From NCBI GenBank assembly GCA_023212725.1, contig JALBYF010000005.1, positions 62,001-126,000 on the forward strand: 64,000 nucleotides of DNA, in the 5' to 3' direction. This document shows positions 19,041 to 28,822 of this stretch, piece by piece. The translations under genes and the position numbers were made by a program. The notes under the pieces were generated by a model. That model made no database searches. It had not been told where the DNA came from and worked only from the letters and a program-made list of their open reading frames with translations. This DNA is from Tranzscheliella williamsii (taxonomy: Eukaryota; Basidiomycota; Ustilaginomycetes; Ustilaginales; Ustilaginaceae). Positions within the stretch are counted from its first letter, which is position 1, and every line of letters starts with the position of its first letter.

Positions 19041-20795
19041 TCAGTCGCTTAGCTTCTGCCTGGTGCGGCTTCTTGTCAGCCTCGTAGGCGGTGTAGCAGT
19101 GGCTATCGAGGCAGGAACGTCTCGGGAAGTGGCAGGTTGCACCATGCCAGTTCTGGAAGAGGCAGGCATAGCCGCGTTTGAACGAGGTTGGGGCTTGCTG
19201 CTATTCTTCGCCGCGCGGGGGGGTTTGCTGGTCCGCGCTGTACCGCCCGTGGATGTGGACGGCGCCTTGGGACGCTTCACTGCCGCCACAGCAGGTGATC
19301 GTCGACTCGTCTTCACTGCATCTGATACGAGAGGCGCTTGGGAAGGCGCTGCTCCGGCTCTTAACTTCTTCCTAGGTGATTTGGGACCTGCATCTGTCGC
19401 TTCGTCCTCTTGGGCCCTTGCACGTTTCTTGATACTCTTGACCCCATTAGCACCGGCATACGTCGCGTCTCTTTCCGTCATTGCGCCCGAAGGAGTTTGC
19501 TTCGAGGCGGAAGCAGTGCTAGAGCCCGGCACAGGGACACCAAACACATCGGCCTTGCGCCGCCTCAGTGCACTCGACGATGGTTTGAGTTTTAGAGGCG
19601 GGGGAGCAACAACCTTGTAATCATCAGAGGCCGGCCCTGGGCGGCTCGGCGCACTATGGCTTCCATTCACGCCAGGCAAGGCCGACGCAACAGGCATTGA
19701 CGGCAAGGCGAGCGAAGGCATGTTGGATGTGGCCGGCATTCTTGGAGCTTGAAAAGGGTTGTTTGTCCTCGTCCGGCTTTGGGTATTACCAAACGTGAAG
19801 CCAAAAGCGCCCGGAAATTTTGGTGTGGGTGACATGGTGGACGTCGTGTTCTTTTGCGGCGTAACGCCTGGTATGAATGCAAAATTCTTCAAGACCGATG
19901 GAGAGGAAGGTGGCGGCCCGAGCGCTGCAGGTAGGCGCGGGTCATTCGCTGTCGGTGATGACGGCGGTTTCGCCGTGGCTTGACTGTGGTTTTTCGGTGC
20001 TGGCTGGACCGGGGGCAAGACCGCAGTTGGCGCGGACGAAAAAGGATGTCGTGGAACCGGAAGATCTTGGAGCACCTTTCTGGTCCTCTCCTGCTGCGCA
20101 ATTGCTTTTGCTCCCTTTTCCTCGACCTGGCGCGGATTAGACGCCGCCTTGCGCACCTTCTGCATTGTTGCCGATGAAGACGCTTTCGACCCCGAACCGC
20201 CGGATCCCTGTGGCATGCTCGGTGGTTTTCGTTTCGGTGCTGGTGGCGGAGAAGGAGCATCTGATGTCTCTGTTGTATCGGCGAGGATGCTGGGTGCCGC
20301 TCGGATAGGTTGTAAGAGCTTTCGTGTTGCGGGGCCGATGAGCGTGCAGATATGCGCTGCAATCGTAGCTGAGAGATGGATTGCGCCATCGATGAAGCCT
20401 TCGTACGGCCTTACTGAAGGCGCAACGAAGCGGTACATAAGGATGGAGGCCCCGTAGCTTCGAGTAAAGAGCATCCAGAGCAAGAAGAGCGTCTTCAATG
20501 TATCATAAAATGGAACAAACCATGCAATGGTACTGTCGACGAGTGGCTCGAGCTTGCAAAAGATGTTCCAGATGAGCACAGTGGTCAGCGCCGCCTTGAG
20601 CGCTGCACGGCGCTTTGAGCTGCCCACGCGCCGGCGAGCGACAGTCTGCTTTGTCCCATCTGCTGGGTTGCGGACAATTACTCGTCGATCATGCTGACCA
20701 ATCTCGGAGAGGCGCGGAATGTCGAGGCAATCGAACGTAACTCTGAGATCCAGAACAAGGATGGCTGCTTTCAGGACGAGGTTTATCAGACCCAT
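19041..20795 (-). CDS. TB2/DP1/HVA22 (REEP/Yop1-like) membrane protein with long tail
   Basis: Single exon, 584 residues from ATG 20795. The first 150 residues contain hydrophobic segments and a TB2/DP1/HVA22-type core: VLIWNIFCKLEPLVDSTIAW, FVPFYDTLKTLFLLWMLF and RFVAPSVRPYEGFIDGAI, which match the REEP/Yop1 pattern. Such proteins insert as hairpins into the ER membrane and shape tubules or bind microtubules. The remaining 430 residues are Pro/Ser/Ala/Lys-rich, with several basic clusters (KSIKKRARAQ, KSPRKKLRA, RLTRSRTRQK) and look disordered. This makes the protein over three times the length of Yop1. The tail could bind nucleic acid or microtubules; that is inference. No symbol is given because the paralogue cannot be decided. 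Confidence 0.78.
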   Translation of the reverse strand: MGLINLVLKAAILVLDLRVTFDCLDIPRLSEIGQHDRRVIVRNPADGTKQTVARRRVGSSKRRAALKAALTTVLIWNIFCKLEPLVDSTIAWFVPFYDTLKTLFLLWMLFTRSYGASILMYRFVAPSVRPYEGFIDGAIHLSATIAAHICTLIGPATRKLLQPIRAAPSILADTTETSDAPSPPPAPKRKPPSMPQGSGGSGSKASSSATMQKVRKAASNPRQVEEKGAKAIAQQERTRKVLQDLPVPRHPFSSAPTAVLPPVQPAPKNHSQATAKPPSSPTANDPRLPAALGPPPSSPSVLKNFAFIPGVTPQKNTTSTMSPTPKFPGAFGFTFGNTQSRTRTNNPFQAPRMPATSNMPSLALPSMPVASALPGVNGSHSAPSRPGPASDDYKVVAPPPLKLKPSSSALRRRKADVFGVPVPGSSTASASKQTPSGAMTERDATYAGANGVKSIKKRARAQEDEATDAGPKSPRKKLRAGAAPSQAPLVSDAVKTSRRSPAVAAVKRPKAPSTSTGGTARTSKPPRAAKNSSKPQPRSNAAMPASSRTGMVQPATSRDVPASIATATPPTRLTRSRTRQKLSD

Positions 20796-21148
20796 CCTGC
20801 TCCGTACCGGGCCGCCTTGAGAGCAAGGCTTTCTGCTCCCCGTAGCAGATCATCCGGTGCTTCCGGCCGCCTTCAAGCACGGGTACGCTCGATGCACAGC
20901 CAATGGTGCGGCACAACAGCCTGTACCGGGAACCACGGCCAGGAGGCTGATCCCCAATCGACACTGGTCCGGCGCGCTTTACTCTGAGGGAAAAGCCTGT
21001 CGTTGGTTGTTTGGCCAGCAGGAGCGAAGCTGGATGTTTTGGTCTCAAGGTAAGTGTTGACGGGACGTGAGAAAGTAACACATAAAACAGATATAATTCT
21101 GTTAGAAATTCGTTATATATGTTAGTCTTGTTGCATCGCATATATTCC
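20796..21148. other. Intergenic region upstream of the TB2-family gene and tRNA-Asn
   Basis: This gap holds the promoter side of the TB2-family gene and the 5' flank of the tRNA. An AT-rich stretch (about 21065-21147) precedes the tRNA. No coding frame is convincing. Confidence 0.4.
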
Positions 21149-21222
21149 GGCTCCATAGCTCAGTTGGTTAGAGCGTAGCACTGTTAATGCTGAGGTCGGC
21201 GGTTCGAGCCCGCCTGGGGTCG
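21149..21222 (+). tRNA. tRNA-Asn (anticodon GTT)
   Basis: 74 nt fold as a cloverleaf. The acceptor arm is GGCTCCA with TGGGGTC and discriminator G. The D arm is GCTCAGTTGGTTAGAGC. The anticodon stem TAGCA/TGCTG encloses CTGTTAA with anticodon GTT, and the T arm carries GGTTCGAGCC. No intron. A TTTTT terminator follows at 21233-21237. The sequence is identical to the copy at 49959-50032. Confidence 0.96.
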
Positions 21223-22337
21223 CTTGATTCTATTTTTGTTTTAGTGTTCTGGTGTTGCTGTAGGGGTTCGGCCTGTCTCGTTGCTGGAGCTACTTAACCT
21301 GTATACTGCTGACAAGTGCTCTTGGTACCAGGCTGGAACGGCGTGTTGGATGTCGGCCCTGTTCAAGCCGCTCCGTTCAAGCTTGGAAGCATGCATTAAA
21401 TATCCTCTTTTTTTTGTCAGCATTTATCCACTGATTTATGGGTAGATTTAATTCATTCAATTGTCCCTCAGGTAAACGTAAGGTCCAGACGACAAGACCA
21501 AATTGCTGCCGCGACTGGGGCCCTGCAACATTGTCACCCATCTCACAAATGTGCATGCGCATGTGCACGCTGCTGCTGGATCGAAAGCGGGGATGGATGG
21601 TATCTGCGGATCTGACCCGTAGTATCCGAAGTCTAGGCGCGATTTCCTTGTCCGTGTGCGGTGCCAAACCACGATGAAAAATCGCACCGTAGCCATTGGC
21701 CCTCCCATTTCTTTCAACCACAGCTTTGTGCCCGAATATCATCCCACCAAGGTTTGCAATCAGTGTTTGGAAATCCGTGCGGGAACAAAGCCAAAGCTGG
21801 TAAAAAGTTGAAAGCTGTCTTGTGCGGTAACCTATATCAACATGTACAAAGCATACGAACGAGATTTTGATATCTGTGTAATCCAGCGGGCAGCAATTGA
21901 AAGGGAGCCGCGTCCAAGGGTGGCTTAACTTGTAGCCTGTATTTTGAAAGCGAGCCGAACAGCTCTTGAGCAGGAGGTTGGAGGGCATGCTGTCTAGCTG
22001 GGGTCAAGCAACCGTTGTAATACACGCCACGAAAGACAAGGCCGATTCGCATACGGAGCTTTGTTCGGGACAATCAGTACTGAATTGCAAAGTCGTAACG
22101 CCGTAAAGCATGGTTGAGCTGCGCTCGGAACACAGACAAGGCCTAAGTTAATTGCAAGGCGAGCGCATACCAACATTCAATTCAGGATACACAGCGCAAT
22201 TCCCACGGCGCCGCTGCTATCTTCTTTGGTGTCGTCGTTGTCTTCTGATACACCTTTGGTTCTTTCCCCATTCCACCCAGCTCTCATCCCACCGCCTGCG
22301 CTCCTGCAACACACCGTCCTATCCCTCTCAGCTCAAG
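21223..22337. other. Long intergenic region between tRNA-Asn and cytochrome b5
   Basis: Apart from the terminator run, no gene is supported in these 1.1 kb. The base composition is more AT-rich than in the coding regions. The longest frame (203 codons, minus strand, 21377-21988) has no family signal. The last 100 bases are pyrimidine-rich and probably form the 5' leader of the cytochrome b5 gene. Confidence 0.45.
21233..21237 (+). terminator. RNA polymerase III T-run terminator of tRNA-Asn
   Basis: Five T residues lie 11 bases after the tRNA 3' end, the usual pol III stop signal. Confidence 0.7.
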
Positions 22338-23090
22338 ATGTCGGAGTCCGAACCCAAGAAGATCACCATGGAAGAGCTCAAGCAGCACAACACCCATGAG
22401 GATCTTTGGTTGCTCATTGACGGCAAAGGTAAGACTTTCGCCCGTGGCCGCTGCACACAAGCGACAATCGGATGGCCTCAACCAACTACTAACGTCGCCG
22501 CCTTCCTTCTGCTTCTACCACAGTCTACAACGTCACCAACTTCCTCGATGAGGTGGGTATTTCTCCAGCCTCCCACGTTGTCCCACTGCGGCTTGCTGAT
22601 TATCCACTCGCACCCCTGCCTCGGTTCGATTACCGTTTCACAGCACCCCGGTGGAGACGAAGTGATTGTCTCCGAGGCTGGAAAGGATGCTACAGAGGCT
22701 TTCGAAGATGTAGGCCACTCTGAGGATGCCCGTAACCTCCTCGGTCCTATGCTTGTTGGCGAGTTGGAAGGCGGCGTAAGTACACCTGTTATGCTGTGCA
22801 GATCCCGCGCATTCTCGCTGACCACTATCCTTCTCTCTCCGTTTCGCTCCATATCTATGGCGGACTTGCAGATGTCCAAGCCAAAGACCAACAGCGGCGC
22901 CGTCACCAACGAAAATAACCCCAACGCGAACAGCAAGTGAGTCTCACACGGCTGATGCCAGCTTGCCCACGCTCATCACACTGACCGACCGCCATTTCAA
23001 CTCCCTTGTTCTCTGCATCATAGCCCCATCTTCATGTTCATTCCCCTCGCGCTACTTGTCGCATACTTGGCCTACCAATACGTCTCCTAA
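22338..23090 (+). CDS. CYB5: Cytochrome b5, tail-anchored, five exons
   Basis: Exons 22338-22428, 22524-22552 (29 bp), 22644-22775, 22872-22936 and 23024-23090 join to 127 residues. All four introns are GT-AG and all phases fit. The heme ligands are His41 in EHPGGDE and His65 in DVGHSEDA. The last exon encodes the hydrophobic anchor PIFMFIPLALLVAYLAYQYV followed by one Ser. Cytochrome b5 sits on the cytosolic face of the ER and gives electrons to desaturases, sterol enzymes and P450s. Reading through the fourth donor would stop at TGA 22938 and lose the anchor (a 114-residue soluble form), so splicing there decides membrane attachment. This is the most intron-rich gene in the window. Confidence 0.93.
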
Positions 23091-23595
23091 GGTGCAAACA
23101 ACCTTTCTGTACTCCTTCACCCACTGTCCCTGCCTGATTTCCGCCTTGTTTGTACAATTCGAGTTGTGTCCCCCTAAACTAGAAGCGTACTATTGGTATG
23201 TCTTGTCCGGCCAGCCTGAGTCTATCATCATGACGACAGGCCGGCCTAGCAGCGTTGGCGGTGGTAGGCAGCTGAAACCAGGAGATTTGTGGTGGAGCTG
23301 AGTACGATAATTGCAAGCGAACGCGAACAATAACCTGACTATGGAGATTCGCACTCTCGACTTCCGACCTGCAGGGTCTCGACTTTATACCATTCGTACC
23401 GTTTATACCATTCGTACCGTTTATACTATTCGTACCGTTCCTCCCTTCCCCAACATTCGCACATATCGGTTTTGCAAGCCGCAGACCGACCGAAAGGAAG
23501 TGCGGCATAGTATACGCAAAGTCGGCAGCAATGGGGTCGTCGCGGCGGAACATTTGTTGTGTCTAGATGGGGTCTGCGTGGGGTTACGGCTCGCC
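23091..23595. other. Intergenic region upstream of the Y-family polymerase gene
   Basis: The gap contains the three-copy 18-bp tandem repeat at 23384-23437. The downstream frame is open through it, but only from a non-ATG codon. No separate gene is seen. Confidence 0.4.
23384..23437. repeat. 18-bp tandem repeat, three copies
   Basis: Units 23384-23401, 23402-23419 and 23420-23437 each read TTTATACCATTCGTACCG; the third has one change (C to T). They end about 160 bp before the polymerase ATG and may lie in its promoter or 5' leader. Confidence 0.85.
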
Positions 23596-25905
23596 ATGGG
23601 TCCCACCAAACGCCAGCGGCTAGCGTCCAGTCCGACTTATGCACCGCCTGTGAAGGACGCCTGGGGGCTGGGCAGTGGGGCGGATGGGCAGAGCAGCACG
23701 GCCGGTGGGCTGCCTCGCGTGATCATTGCGCTTGATCTGGACGCCTTCTACGTTTCGGCATGCCGCAAGCGTGATCCGTCGCTCATCGGCATCCCTATCG
23801 GCATCCAGCAGAAGGCGCTCGTTGCGACCATCAGCTACGAAGCCCGCGACGCCGGCGTCAACAAACTCGACAGCATCAAGGATGCCATGAAAAAGTGCCC
23901 CGACATGGTCCTCGTCAACGGCGAGGATCTTACCTACTTCCGCCAGGTCTCGGCACACGTCTGGCGCCTCGTGCGCAGCGTGGTCTGGCACAGGTGGGTA
24001 GAGAAGCTCGGCATGGACGAGCTGTTCTGCGACGTAACCGAGATGATCGACCATCATCTCGACACCCTCGCCTCGCCCGACCGCGAGCTACCTCCGCACA
24101 GCAAGCCCGACGTGTGGTTCGATCTCTCGCCGCCCGTCGATGACACCGGTGCCCATCCAGGAGGTGGCTTCTACTACCAGCCCTGGCCCAGCTTGCCCCC
24201 CGGACACATCCATCCGCCGTCTGTGGCAGAACATCTTGAGATCCATTCGCCCGACCGATATCAGCAACGCATGCTGGTTGCTGCTCATCTGGCTTACTTT
24301 CTCCGACAGCGCATCTCGAACGAGGTGGGCCTGACCTGCTCCGCAGGCATCGCGCACAGCAAGACGTTGTCCAAGCTGGTCGGCGCCCTGAATAAGCCGA
24401 ATCAGCAGACTGTCTTCGCACCCGCCGTCTACAGCCGCAGCACTTTGGACGAGACCGCAGGCCACACGGACTACCAGCTTGTTCAGCATGTCACGGCTTT
24501 CCTAGACCCGCTCGATCTGCGCAAGCTGACCGGCTTTGGAAGGGTTGTCGTGGGCAAGATCCGAGAGCATCTCCAACCTGGTTCGTCGCGCAAACGAGTG
24601 GATGACGAGCGAGACGCCACTGACAGACCTCCTCCGCTCACGGTGGGCGTTGCTCGCAAAGCCTTGTCGCTGCCATCCATGAACGCTCTGTTTGGCGAAG
24701 TGGTCGGTGCACGGCTCTGGTGGCTGCTGTGTGGCAAAGACGCGGAGCCGGTCGTGCCAGCCCGCGACTTCCCGCTTCAGCTATCGATCGAAGACACCTA
24801 TCCGTATCCTAGCCTGAGGGGTGACGCCATCCTTCAGCAGATCCACGTGCTCGCCCACAGTCTACTGCGCCGGCTGGAACTAGAGCTGATCGAGGAGAAC
24901 CAGCAACAAGATGTACTCGACTCTGTGCAACACCAACCGATCAGTCTGAGCCAGCAGCTCGTTTCGCACGGCAGAGACGCCGAGGATGACGCAGACAGGG
25001 TGGCGGACGAGGTGATCGTTCGAGACTATACGGAGATGGAAGCGGCTGGCACGGAAAGCCTGCCGCCGCAGCGAAGCATGACGTGGCTGCGATACCCGCG
25101 GAAGCTGCGTCTGAGCGTGCGGCAGGGATGGGCGAACCGGGTGTCAAAGCAGGCGCCGATGCCGGTGGAGGTCTTTGACCTGGCTCGGTCGCGCGCCTCG
25201 CGGGCGGCGATTCTGGCCAAGGCATGCCGGACGTTGCTGCGCGCGCTGATCGGCGGCGACGACATCGTGGGCGACGGGATGAATCTGATCAATATCGCCG
25301 CGCTCGAGCTGAGCGAGACGCGGCCCACACGCGCGCTGGACCGCTTCTTCACTGCCACGCCCTCGTCCAAATGTCTGCCACCACCGGCGGAACTGCTGCC
25401 ACCGCCGACGGATTTGCCAGCCCCCGTGCGGACGTTGGAGAGACACGATGTGCAGGGTGAGTCGGAAGCTATCGACCGCCAGATCCTCGACAGTTTGCCG
25501 CCGGACCTGCGGGCAGAGATCGCCGCCGAGTACGGCATCACGCTCGAAGGCGATATCGGCGACGACGAGCTGGCTCTCACCACCACCACCGCCGGCCTGA
25601 CGTGCCGCATCTGTGCACGCCCCATGCAGGTCTGGCTGCAGCACGACCACGACGTTTGGCCCTGGCTCGGGCTGCCCGAACAGGCCGAGGCCCTCCCCAG
25701 CGACGACGTGCAACCAGCTGACGCACTCCTGCACGACGATGCGGCAGTGTCCGAGGCGGACCGCACCGCGTCGCTTCCCGACGACGCCGGACAAGACGAC
25801 CTGGTGCGCTGCGACGAATGCCACCAAGCCGTCAAGGCCTGGATGTGGGTCGCCCACCGCCGCTTCCATCAGCTGGAAGACTCGCCATCCACGATCAGCG
25901 GGTAG
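23596..25905 (+). CDS. Y-family translesion DNA polymerase, pol iota-like core with UBM and UBZ-like C-terminus
   Basis: ATG 23596 gives 769 residues in one exon. IIALDLDAFY carries the first catalytic acidic site (D47) and GMDELFCDVTE the second (D141, E142). The blocks GIQQKALVATISYEARDAGV, MVLVNGEDLTYFRQVS and LNKPNQQTVF match polymerase iota much better than eta, kappa or Rev1. A UBM-like motif (QILDSLPPDLRAEIAAEYGI, about 626-646) follows the little-finger region. Near the end, CRIC...H (about 668) and CDECHQAVKAWMWVAHRRFH (about 737) are finger-like. The second has the C-x2-C-x11-H-x3-H spacing of the pol eta UBZ. It should bypass lesions after recruitment by ubiquitinated PCNA. Rad30/eta is the alternative name, but the core argues against it. 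Confidence 0.87.
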   Translation: MGPTKRQRLASSPTYAPPVKDAWGLGSGADGQSSTAGGLPRVIIALDLDAFYVSACRKRDPSLIGIPIGIQQKALVATISYEARDAGVNKLDSIKDAMKKCPDMVLVNGEDLTYFRQVSAHVWRLVRSVVWHRWVEKLGMDELFCDVTEMIDHHLDTLASPDRELPPHSKPDVWFDLSPPVDDTGAHPGGGFYYQPWPSLPPGHIHPPSVAEHLEIHSPDRYQQRMLVAAHLAYFLRQRISNEVGLTCSAGIAHSKTLSKLVGALNKPNQQTVFAPAVYSRSTLDETAGHTDYQLVQHVTAFLDPLDLRKLTGFGRVVVGKIREHLQPGSSRKRVDDERDATDRPPPLTVGVARKALSLPSMNALFGEVVGARLWWLLCGKDAEPVVPARDFPLQLSIEDTYPYPSLRGDAILQQIHVLAHSLLRRLELELIEENQQQDVLDSVQHQPISLSQQLVSHGRDAEDDADRVADEVIVRDYTEMEAAGTESLPPQRSMTWLRYPRKLRLSVRQGWANRVSKQAPMPVEVFDLARSRASRAAILAKACRTLLRALIGGDDIVGDGMNLINIAALELSETRPTRALDRFFTATPSSKCLPPPAELLPPPTDLPAPVRTLERHDVQGESEAIDRQILDSLPPDLRAEIAAEYGITLEGDIGDDELALTTTTAGLTCRICARPMQVWLQHDHDVWPWLGLPEQAEALPSDDVQPADALLHDDAAVSEADRTASLPDDAGQDDLVRCDECHQAVKAWMWVAHRRFHQLEDSPSTISG

Positions 25906-27829
25906 AAAGACCGTGTTGTTAGATCCAAACGCTTTGTGACGGGTCAACAGTAAGGTCGTGAGACTATACTAAGCTAGGCGGGGTTGGATGACGCGACAGT
26001 GGTGTTGTGCCTAGCAAAACGTAACCTGTTTTCACACGCTCGCCTCATGGGCGTGGACAACGGCCACGCTTCTCCAGCGCAACGACCCCATGCCTCACCG
26101 AGCACTGCGCATACTGCTATTCGAGCGTGCGGGGGTGACAGGAGCTCAGTCGGCTCTGCAAGCTGCCCAGCACGGCTCGACTATGCGCTGCCTCGGAGCG
26201 AGCGTCGCCTCGGTCTGCACCGTGACAGAATCGCGCTGGCCAACTTGTCCCCGACACCAGTGCGCAGCCGCCATCGGCCATGCCTAACGCTCAGCAGCCA
26301 ACACTGGCGCGCTACGACGACAAGCGGTGGCTTGACAGATTCCTCTGCGGATGCTTGCAAGTTGCTCCCAGTTTACACAAGTCGGCTGCCAATCTTAGGC
26401 GCTGCAGCACGGCTAGAGCTCCGAGTATCGGATCAGCCTAGAAATTATCACTGCTCGCTGCCGAATCACCAAGAACACCCCCCACAGACGCTTGGGCCTA
26501 ATAATAGTCATCTCCACAGCTTACTTGACTGTAAAGCGTGCACTATGCCTAGGCGTGCGCTATCCCCCAACTCAAAGCGTGAGAGCCTACTGGCCAGCCG
26601 CTGACGTGACGATGCGATGGCCGGCTAACCGTGACGAGCTAGAAACGACACTCGGACAGTTCCGACACGAAGCAGGCAGCGTGGGATTGTGACTATATTG
26701 TAGACTTAGTAGGAAAGCCAGAGTCAAATACCCTTTTGGCAATTGTAACTATTAAGCTCAGCGGGCGCCCGCTTCGCCCTTGTATTGGAACTCCCCGCTG
26801 GACCCTACTCGCGAGCCGTAGGTAGTCTCCTCTTTTTCGACTAGTGTATGTACTTGATTTAACTGCATTTGAATCCGGATGGGCGAATGGCGACTCAGGG
26901 CCTGGCACTTGGCGAGCCAGACGGCCCACTCGCCGCCACTCTGCCTTTTGCCTGGCCGGGCTTGCTTCTCGTCTGCCTGTCTCTGCCGTTACTTTGATTC
27001 TTGAACGGAACCGGTTGAGCGGCTGCCGTCCGCTGCGAGATTTCCGACGCTTACACTGACCCACACCGCCTTTCACCCCATCTGCCACCTCACCTCTCCA
27101 TCCTCGTCGTCGCCTTGTTGCCGCTACTGTTGCTTCTCTGCCTGCCATCCATACCCTCAGCCTTGCTAGCACTCGCGCCTGTCCCCGCAGCTCGCTGTCC
27201 GTGCAGCAGGCTCTCCCTCATCGTCCGGCTTCGGCTCGGCAGTAGATCTTATTTCGCCGCTGTGGCATCCACCTACTCGGCGTATCCTGCTTGCGAATTC
27301 GTCACCGAGTCACTCGTGGTTGCTCGGTCCCTTGGTCTGGTCTCCAGCACTCACCGTGATCCTGGCTTTCCCGGCTTTGTGTCGCTGCTCAGCCTCTCGA
27401 TCTGATACGCGGCATCGCACCTGCCCGGTTCTCCTGCTCTCTGGGTTCTGCCAGCATCTGTCGGCATCCACTTCTTACTACGCCGCCGTGCCATCCCACC
27501 CGCCATCCATCGACCCCGCCTCAGCTCCGGAATCGCGGCTCAAAGAATCTAAATCAACCTCGCATTAGGTGGTGCTGATCAGCTGACCTTCTCCGACACA
27601 CGGTTTGAACCGCCTGGGTGGTCTAATCCGCTCGAGTTCGGGCTGTTGCTGCCCCCTCTGTCCCGTCTTCCGCTGTTTGCACATCGCTGGAATCCCCAGA
27701 CACTCGGCTCTCCGCAGCAAGCTCCTGTAGCAAGCACGAAAGAGCCTTTGTACTCGGCAGAACGTACCCCGACTTGGCGTCGCTTCACTGCTCTTCCGCG
27801 CAACAACCCATTGTTGCCGCTCCACCAGC
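25906..27829. other. Large intergenic region of 1.9 kb
   Basis: No gene could be supported. A 206-codon plus-strand frame (25984-26604) has no recognisable domain or plausible composition. From about 27060 the plus strand becomes rich in C and T, like a long 5' leader or promoter of the gene starting at 27830. A short intron in that leader cannot be excluded. Confidence 0.4.
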
Positions 27830-28654
27830 ATGGCGCTCAACATGGATGATTTGATCGGCTCGATGCAGCATGGCTTTCATGCTGGCGACCGCGGCAATGA
27901 TCTCAACGACATTCGAGAATCGCTTAAAGCGTCGTTAGGCCAGCAACCACAATACTCTCACTACCCGCCCACGTCATCGCAGCCGCCGCCGCCACCGTCG
28001 TCTGTTTCACGGCGCAATCAGGCGTTCGGGCAGAGGCAGCCATGGGATCCACGGTCTGCCCAGCAGCACTCGTCCCTGGACGGCGATGTCGCCATGCTCT
28101 CCGGCAGCTTGGATCCGGCTGGCGGCAGCGGCTCTCGGCAGCAGGCATCTGCGGCATGGCCGTCGTACCAGCATCAGCCGCAGCCGCAGCCGCAGCCGCA
28201 GTCGTCTCAGTATGCCGCTGGCTTTGCGCGCAGTCCTCCTCTGACGGGTCAGGCGCCCTACTTTAGCGGCGGCCCAGGCTCGTATGGGAGCCAGAGCAGT
28301 GGGGCGAGCAGCAGCCATCTGGGCCCGGCGTGCGGGTTTGTGCCGGCGCCGGCGAACACGCCGCAGCAGACGCCCGTCGAGACGTCGGCGCTGGCACGCC
28401 AGCTGCAGGCCGAGCTGGAACGCGCACGCGACACACAGGGCGCACACTTGATCTCGGAGGTCGACGAGCGCTCCGAGCCCGACTGGCAGACCAGCGGCAC
28501 ACGCAGCGCCGGCCTCTCTCCCACCTCATTCGGCCTCTCCCCCGCCTCGTTCGGCACTGCCGCCGCCGACTTTGACGAGCCGCACCCCGACGACCCCACC
28601 GCCAGCTCGCCCCGGAATTACATCAACGGATTCACCCCCTCGCCCACTACCTAG
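27830..28654 (+). CDS. Unknown Gln/Pro/Ser-rich protein
   Basis: ATG 27830 gives 274 residues in one exon. The N-terminus MDDLIGSMQHGFHAGD and the following DIRESLKASLGQQ look ordered and possibly helical. The middle is low-complexity: a PPPPP stretch, a QPQPQPQPQ run encoded by a CAGCCG microsatellite near 28176-28200, and many Ser/Gly. A short helix with QLQAELERARD lies near residue 190. The C-terminus has repeated SPTSFG/SPASFG motifs. No signal peptide, membrane segment or family was recognised. The composition resembles transcription cofactors or other regulatory disordered proteins, but that is only an impression. It is convergent with RPN12. ATG context, open length and codon pattern support a real gene. 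Confidence 0.62.
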   Translation: MALNMDDLIGSMQHGFHAGDRGNDLNDIRESLKASLGQQPQYSHYPPTSSQPPPPPSSVSRRNQAFGQRQPWDPRSAQQHSSLDGDVAMLSGSLDPAGGSGSRQQASAAWPSYQHQPQPQPQPQSSQYAAGFARSPPLTGQAPYFSGGPGSYGSQSSGASSSHLGPACGFVPAPANTPQQTPVETSALARQLQAELERARDTQGAHLISEVDERSEPDWQTSGTRSAGLSPTSFGLSPASFGTAAADFDEPHPDDPTASSPRNYINGFTPSPTT

Positions 28655-28822
28655 CGCCGCCCCATGTCGCTCGATACCCCTCCATCTCACGGACACTTTC
28701 TCGCCGCTCCTTGCACGTTCCCCACCCCGGCGCCTTGGCAGCCGCACACACATGTACTTTTACGCTTTGCACGCCATCACCTTTCTGCCATGCGGCGCCA
28801 AGCACGAGCGACGTACACGAGG

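Noticed and set aside
21377..21988. 203-codon minus-strand frame
   Set aside because: No domain, mixed composition, no good start context, and it sits in an AT-richer intergenic region.
23311..23595. Upstream extension of the polymerase frame through the 18-bp repeats
   Set aside because: It has no ATG start and would translate the tandem repeat as a T(I/V)RTVY-type repeat; the ATG at 23596 fits the family N-terminus.
25984..26604. 206-codon plus-strand frame
   Set aside because: No family signal and unlikely amino-acid pattern; could not be supported as a gene, though a lineage-specific one cannot be excluded.
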